This document shows positions 33,708 through 44,400 of a stretch of DNA of 64,000 nucleotides, one piece after another. The translations under genes were made by a program, and so were the position numbers. The stretch lies in the NCBI GenBank assembly GCA_013397795.1, contig VZTJ01005968.1, positions 25,325-89,324 of the forward strand, given 5' to 3'. This stretch comes from Orthonyx spaldingii. Its lineage: Eukaryota; Chordata; Aves; Passeriformes; Orthonychidae. Below the pieces are notes generated by a model. That model did not search any database and was not told where the DNA came from. It worked only from the letters and a program-made list of their open reading frames with translations. Every line of letters starts with the position of its first letter. Within the stretch, counting starts at the first letter, position 1.

Positions 33708-35379
33708 AAAATAAACATTGGGGCAGGAGACAGGTAAATTGAAGAAAAACTCTGTAACATTTTAAGGTTATTTCCTTTTATATCGCCAAATTCTCTCTTT
33801 ATTTCAAACTCCCTAATTCTCACTAGGTTTTGAAAGTTTCTTGACAGAGCAAGATCTTTAATTATATGCAAGATTTTTGCATTCCATGTGGCTACAATAC
33901 TGATATATTTAATTATTTTGTTTGACCATATCATGGTAAGGAAGGTTAAAAAATCAATGTAGCCACACACAACCTTCTCCAAACTGGATTTTAATCTTTT
34001 CCTGTTGATAGTGGTAGTTCTGTCACAAGGCAACCCTAATGCAAATTTAAAAATTAATGGATCAGGCATGAGACTAATTATTGTGGAAAAGGCCTGAACT
34101 GTGCCTTTTCCAAATAGACCAAAAAGATTGATGCAGAAATAACTCAAGTGGGCCCTACGAGCTTATTCAATAAGGGTCCACTCAAATTCCATCTGTGAAC
34201 ATTTGGTCGGCCCTTTTATGGCGATGAGGCCATTCCTCCAAGTCCAGATTAATTTTTGTGCACATCTGTACACTCACCTAATCCCTATCCACAGGCCACT
34301 CCAATTACAGCTAAAAGAACAAGTTTAAAATTGGGCAAATTTTAATCACAGTAAGTTCTGTCGGGTTATTTTAGAAAATCAAATCTATAAATTTTTTTTA
34401 TTTTTTAATTTTTTTTAAATTTCCACCTCATTTCAAGAAGAAACTGGTCAGACTGGTGAACCTCCAGTGTTGCTCTCATGATTCTGATTTTTACTTGGAT
34501 GCAGAACAATAGGAAGAAGAATCACTGGGCTTCTGGAGCTGTCTGAGTTCAGCATTCTGGTGCTGAAAGTATTCCATTGCACAAATCTGGAGTTTACCTG
34601 AAGATCAACAAGTAAATTACTGTTTTCAGGCTCTTATTCCGATCCCTGAATGCATACAATCAGCATCATTATTTTAAGCAAACAATTGCAAGGGCTTTAA
34701 ATAAAAAATGCCGTGTGCAGAGCATTTACATTTTAAGCACAGCATATTAATAGGAAGGGAGAAGAGAAAGATGACAACGAGAAATGTCAGCTGGTTTAAT
34801 CATACTTAATATGAAAAGACTGCTATAACTTTAAGAATGCAGCTTAGCTGACTTTGGAGCTTAGGTTTTTATTTTTCTGCTTTATAGCATGCTTCAAAAC
34901 TACTTGGACAAATACAAAACAAGAATTACAGTGCACCATAAGTTATTTTAATATCCTGTAGTGGTGTATACTTCCAATGAAATCCCAAGACTATTATTAA
35001 GGTTCTGTGTTTGTGTGAAAATGTCAAGTTGTTTCGAGTGACTACATACTCTAAATTATATATAACTGTTACTTTATAGCTAATAGGCACTAAAATTACT
35101 TTAAAACAGAAATGTAAAGTTATATTTTCATCCTTTTTGACAGATAATAAAGCTTATTTATGAGATACATTTTCTCAAGTATTAAAATATATAATGTTTA
35201 CAAAAAGATTAAAAATACCAATACTTGATATTTAAGCAGCAAACAGAGCCATCATGAAGATATTTTCCTGGATGTATCCAGCATGAAGCCAAAGAGATGA
35301 TAATGCAATAATTTCACTCGTGAAAGTCATTTGTTAAACCAGTAAAAAACAAAAAAAGGCTGTGTCTCCAAATGAGATT
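33708..35379. other. AT-rich noncoding stretch
   Basis: On the minus strand a frame stays open for about 140 codons from 34147 down to the CR1 at 33707, then continues into the CR1. It is rich in Ile, Lys, Leu and Phe and I recognise no domain. The section 34680-35240 is very AT-rich with gtaaa and taat cores and could contain conserved elements. No repeat is seen. Confidence 0.5.
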
Positions 35380-36150
35380 GAGATGCCTTTCCTCTCGCTG
35401 CCCATCATTAAACTGCAGGTATGAAATCCTTGTGTGCATCTTCGAGATGAAACGATGCCACGCGACACCTCCCACCCTTTATTTCAAACTGCAGCCACTG
35501 AGCCACGGTGTTTAATTGCTTTGTTGTCGTGGCCCTGCCCGAGGAGGCCGAGGGAAAAAAAGTTACTCCTTTTTACAAGCACCATGGAAAGGGACCTGAG
35601 CACCAGAGTGATTTCTCCCCTTGTAAACTCCAGTTAGGATGGAGAATTTATGGAAGGGAAGATTGCTGCCGGCGTGATGTACACTTAAGTGCACACACCA
35701 CCGCTAACCCGCCAATTACTCAAGGGCTCAAATAAAAAGGCTTCATATGCAAATTATCCTTGTTTATTCCTCCCGAGCACTTAGTAAATAAAAACATATA
35801 AACGTCGGGATCTATCTTGTTGTGTGAGAGGTGTGAGGGGCATCGGGCAGCGCTCATCCCGGGATGAAGGCGACGTTCCCGGAAGGTCGGGAGCTAATTG
35901 CCAGCCCTCTGCTGTGATTAGGATTGCCTCTTCTGCTGAGGGGCTGCGCCTAAATTTATGCTCCGTAGTTCTGCCGCTCTGCTCTACAATATTATGCCAA
36001 AGCATGAACAAAAGAAAATTACCCTGAAGCAATGGAGTGCCACAACGCATTGTCGCTATTAATCTTTTAGTAATGGCAATGCTAATTTGACATGATGCAT
36101 AGTAATTTATTAATAGAAATATTTGAAGTCCTAAACTTGAAATATTCTGT
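35380..36150. promoter_or_regulatory. Candidate regulatory element cluster
   Basis: CpGs and homeodomain, POU and forkhead-like cores are interleaved throughout. Examples are a perfect octamer at 35747-35754 inside 'atatgcaaattatcc', 'gctaattgcc' near 35891, and the stretch 36046-36120 with at least five taat or atta cores ('cgctattaatcttttagtaa', 'gctaatttgacatgatgcat', 'gtaatttattaatag'). The composition differs from the surrounding neutral DNA. There is no transposon signature and no plausible long frame. I would expect strong cross-species conservation; that is inference. Confidence 0.45.
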
Positions 36151-36640
36151 GCGGGGAAGGAGGGCTCCGGAAGAGGGTCGGGGGATGCAAAGAATTTCAC
36201 CTCCAAAGCGCCGCCTCGGCTTTGAGCCCCATCAGCACTAGCCGAAGACGTGCCCTGATGAGCTCTGAATGCTCTGACTTGAGGATCCAAACGGTTTTGT
36301 AACCCAAACGCCACCCACGAGCCGTGCAGGGCTCAGAGCCTCGCGCTGGGCACCAGCCTTGGCCAAGCTCCTCAATGCCACCGTGGCGGAGGACGGGGCG
36401 CGACCGCCTTGGCAGAGGCGATGGTTGCCAGGCGCTGGTCGGCAGGGGATGCTCCTGCACCAACCAGCTCGCTGTTTCCTGGCAGAGGGGGGCAGCTGGG
36501 GCGCAGACCCCGGGGCCCCGGGCCCCCCGCGCCGAGCCCGCTGCCCAGCCTTGGTCTCGGCAGGAGCGCGCAGCAGGCTGCTCCCGGGCATCGGCGCTCC
36601 TACAAACTGTTTGGCCGTGGTTATAAAAGGGCTAATCCGT
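36151..36640 (+). promoter_or_regulatory. CpG-island-like core with TATA motif
   Basis: By eye there are about 35 CpGs in roughly 440 bp (36178-36620), embedded in AT-rich DNA that is otherwise CpG-poor. At the downstream edge a TATA-type box (tataaaag, 36622-36629) faces the + strand. Overlapping open frames on both strands (for example 36238-36591 minus, 36409-36828 plus) follow from GC content and contain no recognised domain. It could be the promoter or first exon of a noncoding RNA or an upstream exon of a neighbouring gene, or a CpG-rich enhancer. Confidence 0.45.
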
Positions 36641-36838
36641 GTTCACATCGCACGGGCTTTGTTCCTTCTCCCGAGCCATCATTAACTATTAATCGAGGGT
36701 GGGTTTCTTCAAAGGTCTGCTCCATTTGTTGTTTGCTCTTGGAAAACAGGAGCCCGTTTAGGATGCGGGAGAGCGCTGGGAAGGCAGAGATATTTGTAAA
36801 CACTGTAATGATCATATTAAAAGAGTAAATGTGATTTA
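36641..36838. promoter_or_regulatory. Flanking element with forkhead and homeodomain-type sites
   Basis: Directly downstream of the CpG-rich core, 'catcattaactattaatcga' near 36676 and 'atatttgtaaacactgtaat' near 36788 carry paired taat cores and a forkhead core (gtaaaca). No repeat is seen. The block probably belongs to the same regulatory unit. Confidence 0.35.
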
Positions 36839-36866
36839 AAATAATAATAATAATAATAATAATAAA
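36839..36866 (+). repeat. (AAT)n microsatellite
   Basis: An uninterrupted AAT run of about nine units, followed by A-rich sequence. Confidence 0.95.
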
Positions 36867-38194
36867 AACAATAAAAGGAAAAGGAAAGTGTGGGGTTTTT
36901 TACATCAGCTGGCCAGAAAACTACAGAAGAACTCCATGATTTGTTAGGAGAGTGGCACTGGAAAAACTGGGCAAGCCTTAAATTCCACCTGTCTGATTAA
37001 TGTCAAGGTTACATTCGATCTACATTGGTAGCACACATGAATTTCATGTCCCCAGACCTTTGCAGGAGTCGATGGAACAAGAGCCATTATTTATTGGCAA
37101 TAATGGCCACCAGCCAGGCTAGAACCTGGGACAATACATTAATAGCAGCGCCTTGTCTTGGGAAAATGAGGCCATTAATGCAGGTCACCTGCACTGCAGA
37201 GTGCAGACTGGACTCAGGTGGAAGCCATCAAAAACTTCTTCTCAAACTGGAAACAAGCAGAATTCAAACCTTGCTGCATCAATTAAGAGAAAATACTTGT
37301 TGGTCTTCTGTGGCCCATCGTTCCCAGCATCCTCTCAGGGTCTTTTCACCTTGACCACACCTGCCTTTGGTTTTTCTCAAGTTTCTTTTCAGATCTGATA
37401 CAAAATGATAATCCTTTGTTTGGCTTGTTTGGGAATGGGAGATGTTTTAGTACATTTTAAAGTTAAGATCTTCTGGCAATGTATTGCTCCTTTCTCTTGC
37501 TCACAATTCTCTTTCACTGTAAACAACATTTTCAAAGTGCATTACTTCAGAATATTATTGGTACGTCTCCAAATCCAAGGCCAGAATCTTGCCCAGCAGA
37601 TCCAAAGCAGCTGCTGAAAATTCATTTCCATGTGGAAACCATAACTCCTGACACCATCAGGAATGGAGCATCACCCACACCCCAAACAGGGTTGCTCTGT
37701 GCATTAGCATCACAGGTGGCATTGCATATTCCCACAGCTAAAACCAGTGAAAAATTCCCATTTATGTTCTGTCAGATTCTCCACACCCAAAGAGTGGGAG
37801 AGGCTTCTGTACCTTAGGCAGGACTTCGTTAGCACCACCCTGTTGGACGATTTATTTGTTTTTTAAGAAGTGTGAAGTGCCTGTGGATACTTTTTAACTT
37901 CAGACACTGGAAGACTTCATTTATAACCTGATACCTTATTACTTGACTTTCCTAAACTCTCTTTTCCTTTTGTTGTTTCAATTTATCTTATATCACCACT
38001 CAAGCTCGACAATGATAAAAAATAAAGGTGTTTTCTTTTGTCATGTAGAAAATGTGATTCATTCGTTGTCTTTAACAGGCCTTCAGACCACCAGACATAT
38101 GTTCAATGTTTGCCAGCAATAAAAAAACCCCAACAACAGCAGCTAAACAAATATATATATTTGTAAGGATTATAAATCAGCACAAGTTATTCTG
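36867..38194. other. Noncoding stretch, no gene seen
   Basis: Frames of 80-112 codons at 37025-37817 overlap each other and show no domain. There is a short TA run near 38152. No CR1 is seen until 38195. Confidence 0.55.
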
Positions 38195-38378
38195 GCACTA
38201 CTTTATATAAGACATTAGTGGGAGTATATTTGAAATATTGTGTGCAATTCTGGTCACTATATTACAGGCAGGACATTGCGGAGATTGAAAAGGTGCAGTG
38301 GAGGGCAACCAAAATGATTCAGGATTTGGGAGCTATGAATGATGAAGACAAATTAGCTGGATCCAGGCTGTGTTACTT
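38195..38378 (+). repeat. Old CR1/L3-like LINE RT fragment
   Basis: The frame from 38218 reads 'VYLKYCVQFWSLYYRQDIAE', then 'IEKVQWRATKMIQDLG'. It matches the CR1-superfamily ORF2 C-terminal pattern P-H-L-E-Y-C-V-Q-F-W-S-P-x-x-x-K-D-I-x-x-I-E-x-V-Q-R-R-A-T-K-M-I. The nucleotide sequence is unlike the young CR1s in this window, so it is an older lineage. The similarity ends at about 38378, where a GC-rich segment of unknown origin follows. Confidence 0.75.
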
Positions 38379-39333
38379 AAGGACTCGGTTCTGGCGGGCT
38401 CCAGGGGAGTCCTGCTTGGGCGCCCCTCCGAGGATGCTTCCCCAGCCCTGGAAACCCCCCAGGACAGCGGGAGAACGGGAGCTTCTCGCACAGCTACGGC
38501 TCAACGAGGAATAAGTGGACTCGCAGCTACAAGTTGCTGGGGTAGTAAATAATTCAGAAGCATGAAAAAACTGACAGGGAGGAAATTATCCATCCATTCA
38601 TGTACTGAATTTAAGATTAGAGGAGCTAAAAAACGCTGCACATAAAGTAGTGCTAAAAGCAAAATATTGCCTTTCAGTAAGGAAAGCGTATTTTTTCTAA
38701 CTTTTTCCCTAAGATGGGGAAAATGAAAGGCTCCTTTTTGCACCTGCAAAAAAATGACTTCTGCAGCTAAAAATAAAAAAAAAAGGCTGTATACAAGAGT
38801 GGAGGGGGATGTGAAGGTGAAAGGGTAAATTCTGTTCATTGCAAGACATGCTGCTGACCTGGAGGTTGTCGGTACAACCGCGCCACAGGGACACCGTGCC
38901 AGGGCTGCACGGATGACCCAGCAAAGAAAACTTCTCCTGGAGAGAAAAACAGTCAGAAGCAATCCCTTGTTCTCAACTAACTGAAGGAAAGGCAGTAAAT
39001 CCCAGAATTAGATGCATTCCATGTATCTTTTCCCTTCCTTTTGTTCTGGAGCTTGGATAGATGTCCAAGCAGCAAGGAGAGCTCAGTCCGATTAAAATAG
39101 AGAAGGAAGGGGAAATGCTAACAGAAAAATGTCTGTGGCTTTGGTTATTTACTAGAGAGAAATGTCCCTCACTTCATTCTAAGGACAGTTTATTCATGCC
39201 ACCTGCTCAGGCATAAGGGCCCCAGGAAGTAACAGTTTAATGGAATGTGACAGGTGGTTGGAATTCCTCTAAAATACCTTTATTCCTTTTTTTTTTAAAG
39301 GCATGGGAAATATGCATGAATGTTTGTTTATAG
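38379..39333. other. Noncoding stretch starting with a GC-rich patch
   Basis: About 38385-38520 is GC-rich with CpGs and directly abuts the old CR1 fragment; I do not recognise it. A minus-strand frame of about 150 codons (38501-38962) is hydrophobic but matches nothing I know. The rest is AT-rich, with a T run near 39288. Confidence 0.5.
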
Positions 39334-40075
39334 GATCACAGAATCCTAGAATGGTTTGGGTTGGAAGGGATCTTAAAGATCACCCAATTCCACCCTTGCC
39401 ATGGCAGGGACGCCTCCCACTGTCCCAGGCTGCTCCCAGCCCCAGTGTCCAACCTGGCCTTGGGCACTGCCAGGGATCCAGGGGCAGCCACAGCTTCTCT
39501 GGGCACCCTGTGCCAGGGCCTCCCCACCCTCCCAGGGAACAATTCCTTCCCAATATCCCATCCATCCCTGCCCTCTGGCAGTGGGAAGCCATTCCCTGTG
39601 TCCTGTCCCTCCAGCCCTTGTCCCCAGTCCCTCTCCAGCTCTTCTTGAGCCCCTTTAGGCCTTGGAAGGGGCTCTGAAGTCTCTCTGGAGCCTTCTCCTC
39701 TCCAGGTGAGCCCCCCCAGCTCTCCCAGCCTGGCTCAGAGGGGCTCCAGTCCTCGAAGCACCTCCGTGGCCTCCTCTGGACTCGCTCCAAGAGCTCCACA
39801 TCCCTGCCGTGCTGGGAAGCCCAGAGCTGGCTGCAGTGCTGCAGGTTGGGTGTCACCACAGTGGAACAGGAGGGGACAATCACTTCCCCTGACATGCTGT
39901 GTTGTCCCTCCAGCAGAAATGGGGGTGGTTGAAGTCTCTGCTGAGGACCAGGGCTGGTGACTGTGAAGCTGCTCCTGCCTGTGGAGGGTCTCATCCCATC
40001 ACCCGGTTGGGCAGCCTGCAGCAGACCCCTCTGTACTGTCACCTGTCCCTTCTGCTCTGCCACGAACTCCCAGCC
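39334..40075 (-). repeat. CR1 LINE copy with internal deletion joining endonuclease to RT end
   Basis: The 3' part (39334 to about 39893) is a young-type CR1 nearly matching 17778-18340, with 'VELLERVQRR' in the minus frame. Next to it, from about 39893 to 40057, shifted minus frames read as CR1 endonuclease: 'GVCCRLPNR' (intact: G-V-C-Y-R-P-P) and 'LVLSRDFNHPHFCWRDNTA' (intact: G-D-F-N-H-P-D-I-C-W-R). In a full CR1 these segments lie far apart, with the RT palm between them, so about 2 kb appears to be missing. The resulting 236-codon frame (39380-40090) is a chance fusion. Two separate insertions side by side are the alternative. Confidence 0.85.
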
Positions 40076-42411
40076 TGGAAAAGCACTCAAGGCTCTCCTT
40101 AATTAAGCACATTTCTATGCTGTTTCTGACACCTGACAGAGTACAAAGTGTTCCAATCTACCCTACACGGGGCAATCTCAGCTTCCTGCTGGCGGAGTCA
40201 GGTATCACTAAGGCCAGATCAATCCCGTGACTGATGTGCGGCAGAGGCCTAAGACATTTAAGGAAAATATCTGACTTCCGAGGGGATAAATATTCCACGT
40301 CTCGCTCCTGTGCACTACTCAAAATGCAGAAAAGAGAGCTCCCTGTGCTGGGAAATGGGAGGCAGGAGCCTGAGAAAAGAAAATGACTTGAAGGAGACGG
40401 GAGTGTGACCTCGGCGTTGGCCAGTTCAGGTAATTTTCACCCTCCAGCAGGACTGTGCCATGTCAGAGGCCAAATTGCAACCCATCTGGTCAGTGAGACT
40501 TGAAGCTCAGGAGATTTTGTGAAGAACAGAAAGATCCAAGAGCTCTATATATCTGTCAATGGCTAAATTACGTTATGGATGAGAATGGACTTCAGTTTGG
40601 GACAGTTCAGAGATCTTTAAGTGAAATTTTCCTACCTTGGCAACACCTGCTCAGCTCCAATTCTTTGGAGAAAACTACAGCTACAATTTTGAAGGCAAAC
40701 AAATCCCATTTTTAAATACCACTTTATTTCCTCCTTTTTTTTTTCATGTAAGACAAGATAAATCCATCATCTCAGCCGTAGTCACTTTAAAATTTTGTAT
40801 GTAAGACATCATTTATTTTCTTTACAGGGAGTTTTTCAGGAAGATGGATAAGGAATATTCATACCAATATTAACAGGAGCCAATACCCTAAAACATAGCC
40901 AGAAAACTGCATGGCTCAGCCCAGAAATTCCTGAAGTATTTAATAGACTCCAGGGATGGATGATCCTACCAGGATAAAAATGTTTCCCTCTCAAAACCTG
41001 AACCATTCTTAGGAAGAAGCTCTGTGGGAGCTTTTTTCCCTCCAAGATCTTTCATCCAATGGCTCATGTTCCTCTCTACCTGTAGGAAACACAAGGAAAG
41101 AGTCCATGATACAGTAAATGACCACTCGAGGGACTTTCCAGCCTAGCTGGAAGCCCATTTAGGAGAAACAAAATGTTCCTGCATCAGCTGTCCCAGGCTT
41201 TGCCAGTTGTACAACTTTCCAGCTTCCACCAGGAAGCTCATTTGACTTTGGTTTCCCTCTTCCAGACCAGAATTCCATAGGCAGAATTACTATGTATGCC
41301 ATGGGTGAGACCCTGGAATCATTCAAACAAACCCAGCACACTGTAAAAGCAAATCAGTAATCTCATGTGATATTTAAAAACTAAACCATATTTAGGTAAT
41401 GCTATTTAACTCATGTAATATGACAAATATATTTGAAGAGTATATATTTATACTGTGATCCATTGATTTTCACAACAGGGATGAATTAGCCTTGCCTCTC
41501 TTAAGCAAATAAAATAAACATTGTACTCAATCTTTAACTTTCAAGCTAAGCATGTTCCAGCTCCAACATTCCTGTTGCCTGCACAGCCAAATAGATTTAT
41601 TCTCTGATGTCATTTTTCTCATGTCATTTTGGAATTTGATTGCAGCATATTTAAAATGTTGGTTGCAATCATAACAAAGTGCAGCATTTAAAATGCATTC
41701 AACACACACATTGTCCTTGCGGGGAACGGTTATTTGTCTCTGTCCTCTGAGGAGGAACATGGTATGATGAGCAAAACCTGGTGTAATAAAGAAGAATGAT
41801 GTGGAAAACCCCACAGAAAGAATGGCTCTTTATTTCTTAAATTAAATATGTTTGGGGGTGTTAAATATCTTATCGGATACAGTTGGAACAAAACTGTTAG
41901 ACAAATAAAGTCGTGCTTGCTATTCCATCCAACATACTGAACAAATACAGGAAAACCTTCCCATATGAATAATTGATAAAGGATTAAAACTGTTAAAAGC
42001 ATATATTTTCCATGCACCAAGGGTACTTGTCTAATAGGTTTCCACTGTGATAAGCAAAGTACATCTCCTGCTTCATAATTTCAAGATAGTTTTCAATATT
42101 AAGAGAAGATTTTTTTTTTTGCTGTTCTTTGCAACATGAGTCATCCAGGTTCACTCTGCTTGGAGTAAAAGCAGAGGGAGAAATAAGCCATGGCTTTGGG
42201 AAGGGTGGCAAAGACAGAAAGGGAAAACACACATTGAGGAACAGACACTGAGGGAGCTCTGGGACACTGCAAATTACCCAGCACAGCTCTCAGTCCTGGC
42301 TGCGTGAATACTGTTCTCTGATAAAGTCAAAAATTGTACCTTTTGTCCTAAAGCATTCATAAATTTAATCCAATTTAATAAAAAGAAAATAAGTTTGTGA
42401 CGAAAACACAG
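40076..42411. other. Noncoding stretch, no gene seen
   Basis: About 40150-40310 retains CpGs ('gcggcagaggcc', 'ttccgaggggataaatattc') and could be conserved. The rest is AT-rich with no recognisable frame. A T run lies at about 42108-42120. Confidence 0.55.
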
Positions 42412-42670
42412 AAAATCACAGAATAGAAAGCCCTCTAAAACCAAACATTGCCCAGCACCTCCAAGGCCACCACTCACCAATATTCCAAAGTTCCACATCT
42501 GCAAGGCTTTTAAACTCCTCCAGGGATGGTGACTCCACTACTCCCCTGGACAGCCTGTGCCAGGGCTGGAAAACCTGTTCCATGATGAAATTTTCCCAAA
42601 TATCCAACCTAAACCTCCTGTGGTTTTGAGGCCAGGAGAGAGCTGGCTGCTCTTCCACAGCAGAAGATGC
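42412..42670 (-). repeat. CR1 LINE 3' fragment
   Basis: It starts at 'cacagaatagaaagccctct' (3' tail), passes 'tccagggatggtgactccac' and 'tgtgccagggctggaaaacc', and reaches 'tccaacctaaacctcctg' (end of ORF2). It is an older subfamily with several small indels. Confidence 0.87.
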
Positions 42671-43684
42671 CTCATTGTAGCTCCACTTCCTTATTGAAAT
42701 CATACATGGGAAATACTCCCCTGGCCCCACACTCCACTGGATTTTATTCCACTATATCCAAAATTACTGTCTTTGTAGTAAAGCTTGGTTTTATTCTTTC
42801 GGTACCAAAACAGAAATGGTTGTGCTGGTCTCATAAGGCAGAAATAGATGTTTTCCCATAACCAGGCTTGGATACTGCTTTAAAACAGAAAAGCAGACAA
42901 TCCTGGAGTGCCTGCTTTGATTAGCAAGATATTGCTCTGAATTTTGGGTTCATAGTTAACAGTAAAGAGGGTCACAACGATGCTGTTGTCTTAGTTAGTG
43001 AGTCCCACCTCTGAGTGTTCAGTTTGGGTGGTTTGACAATGAAAGGAGAACCGAAGGTCACAACTGGACAGGGATTTCACTGGGCAGACCTTCAGTTGTC
43101 CCAATGCTTAAACAACTTTTGGGGTCACCATTCCTGTGGCCATGGCTTTGTCTACAACCACTTTACTCTTCAAATAAGCCTAGAGCACCCAGGCAGAGGC
43201 AGCACAGATGATAACATCAGACTTGTTTGAACAGCCCACAGACACCATTTTTTTTTCCCCAGACTTCCATCAATTCCATAAAAGAACAATTCAGATGAGC
43301 TGGAAATGTGCAGGGCATTTTGAAAAGCAAATTAACAAAAATGTTTGGTGATCCTTCATCCAGCTTATGATGCTTAGGAAAACTTTCAAACTCATAGAGA
43401 AAATCACTCATGAGTCAACATTTTAATTGCTCATGTCTATGAAAAGGCGTTGGTGAAAATTTTCGTGGCCTTCTGGACTTTGAAGTGAGGTGTAGCCTGG
43501 AGCTGGGAGGAGCTGGGCTCTGAGGACACTGGAGCAAAGGATACCTGCCCTTGGCTTCCCAGGTTCCAAACTGGGAGCAGCAAGTGCACCCCAACTGATT
43601 TTAACTGCACTGACAAACTTCACATGGGAAAGCCTGTGGAAAGCCCAGCCCTAAAGGACAGAGCTCAGGATACAGGCAATTACG
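42671..43684. other. Noncoding stretch, no gene seen
   Basis: No recognisable gene or repeat. There is a short T run near 43249. Confidence 0.6.
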
Positions 43685-43749
43685 GCTGGACTTGATGATC
43701 TTGGAGATCTTTTCCAGCCTTAATGATTCTGCAAGGATTCTAATTCTGA
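43685..43749 (+). repeat. CR1 LINE 3' tail
   Basis: Only the last about 65 bp: 'ctggacttgatgatcttgga', 'tccagccttaatgattctgc' and a decayed tail. Confidence 0.85.
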
Positions 43750-44199
43750 AAAGCATTTGGGGTCAGCTTTGCTGGTTTCCTGCAAGTCCCTTCTTCTTAC
43801 CCACACCAAGGGAAGTTCCACTGTCAGGACACACCCATAGGAGCTCCAACACCCCACATCTGCTGGAAGCACCCCAAGACTTTGGGAATAAATAAAACGT
43901 GCAGTGCCCCTTTAAAAATCCTAACTTGCCTTCCAAAACCAAAAAACAAAAAGTAACACAGGAACCTTCAACTCTGAATGTGTTTGTTGTGCACGAGTCA
44001 TCCCACACTCCGAAAAGAGCTAATTTTTTTAGCATCCTTTGCTTTCAAAGCAAGCAACTAAATGCAGAAAAGTGGGGCCTCCCCAAGGGACTGCCTCCTC
44101 CCTGTGATGCACATCGCCTGCAGCTAACATGCAAGTAGGACAGACACAGAACTTGAAAATCCTCCACCGTACAGACGACTCCATGAAAGACAAAGAGAA
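43750..44199. other. Noncoding stretch, no gene seen
   Basis: Unique-looking DNA with no recognised frame or repeat. Confidence 0.55.
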
Positions 44200-44400
44200 G
44201 TGGTTGTTTGGCATGCAAAAACGGGCTCCTCGTCCCCGCCCGCGGCCGGGGGGGCTCCCCTGCAACTCTTCGTTAGTGGCAGCAGCAAATAATTTGTAAA
44301 TAGAGCTCCAAAGAGATCTGCAAGGGCGCGAATAGGGAGGGATCAAAACTGGACGACCTTTAGCACTGGATATTTCAAATGCCAGGGAAAAGTGAGGCAC
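44200..44400. promoter_or_regulatory. Candidate CpG-retaining regulatory block
   Basis: The segment switches from GC-rich with several CpGs ('cccgcccgcggccggg' near 44236) to 'gcagcaaataatttgtaaat' near 44282 and 'gggcgcgaatagggagggat' near 44324. Such a mixture is typical of conserved enhancers. A minus-strand frame (44029-44400) covers it but shows no domain. Confidence 0.3.

Noticed and set aside
36238..36828. Overlapping frames of 100-139 codons on both strands as a GC-rich coding exon
   Set aside because: Open frames on both strands at once are expected in CpG-rich DNA; no domain is recognisable. A regulatory CpG-rich core explains them better.
38501..38962. 153-codon hydrophobic minus-strand frame as a membrane protein
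   Set aside because: Hydrophobicity follows from T-rich codons; no homology and no promoter context.
39380..40090. Longest open frame in the window, 236 codons on the minus strand, as a gene
   Set aside because: It is the wrong frame of a CR1 copy with an internal deletion; the true CR1 readings are in shifted frames.
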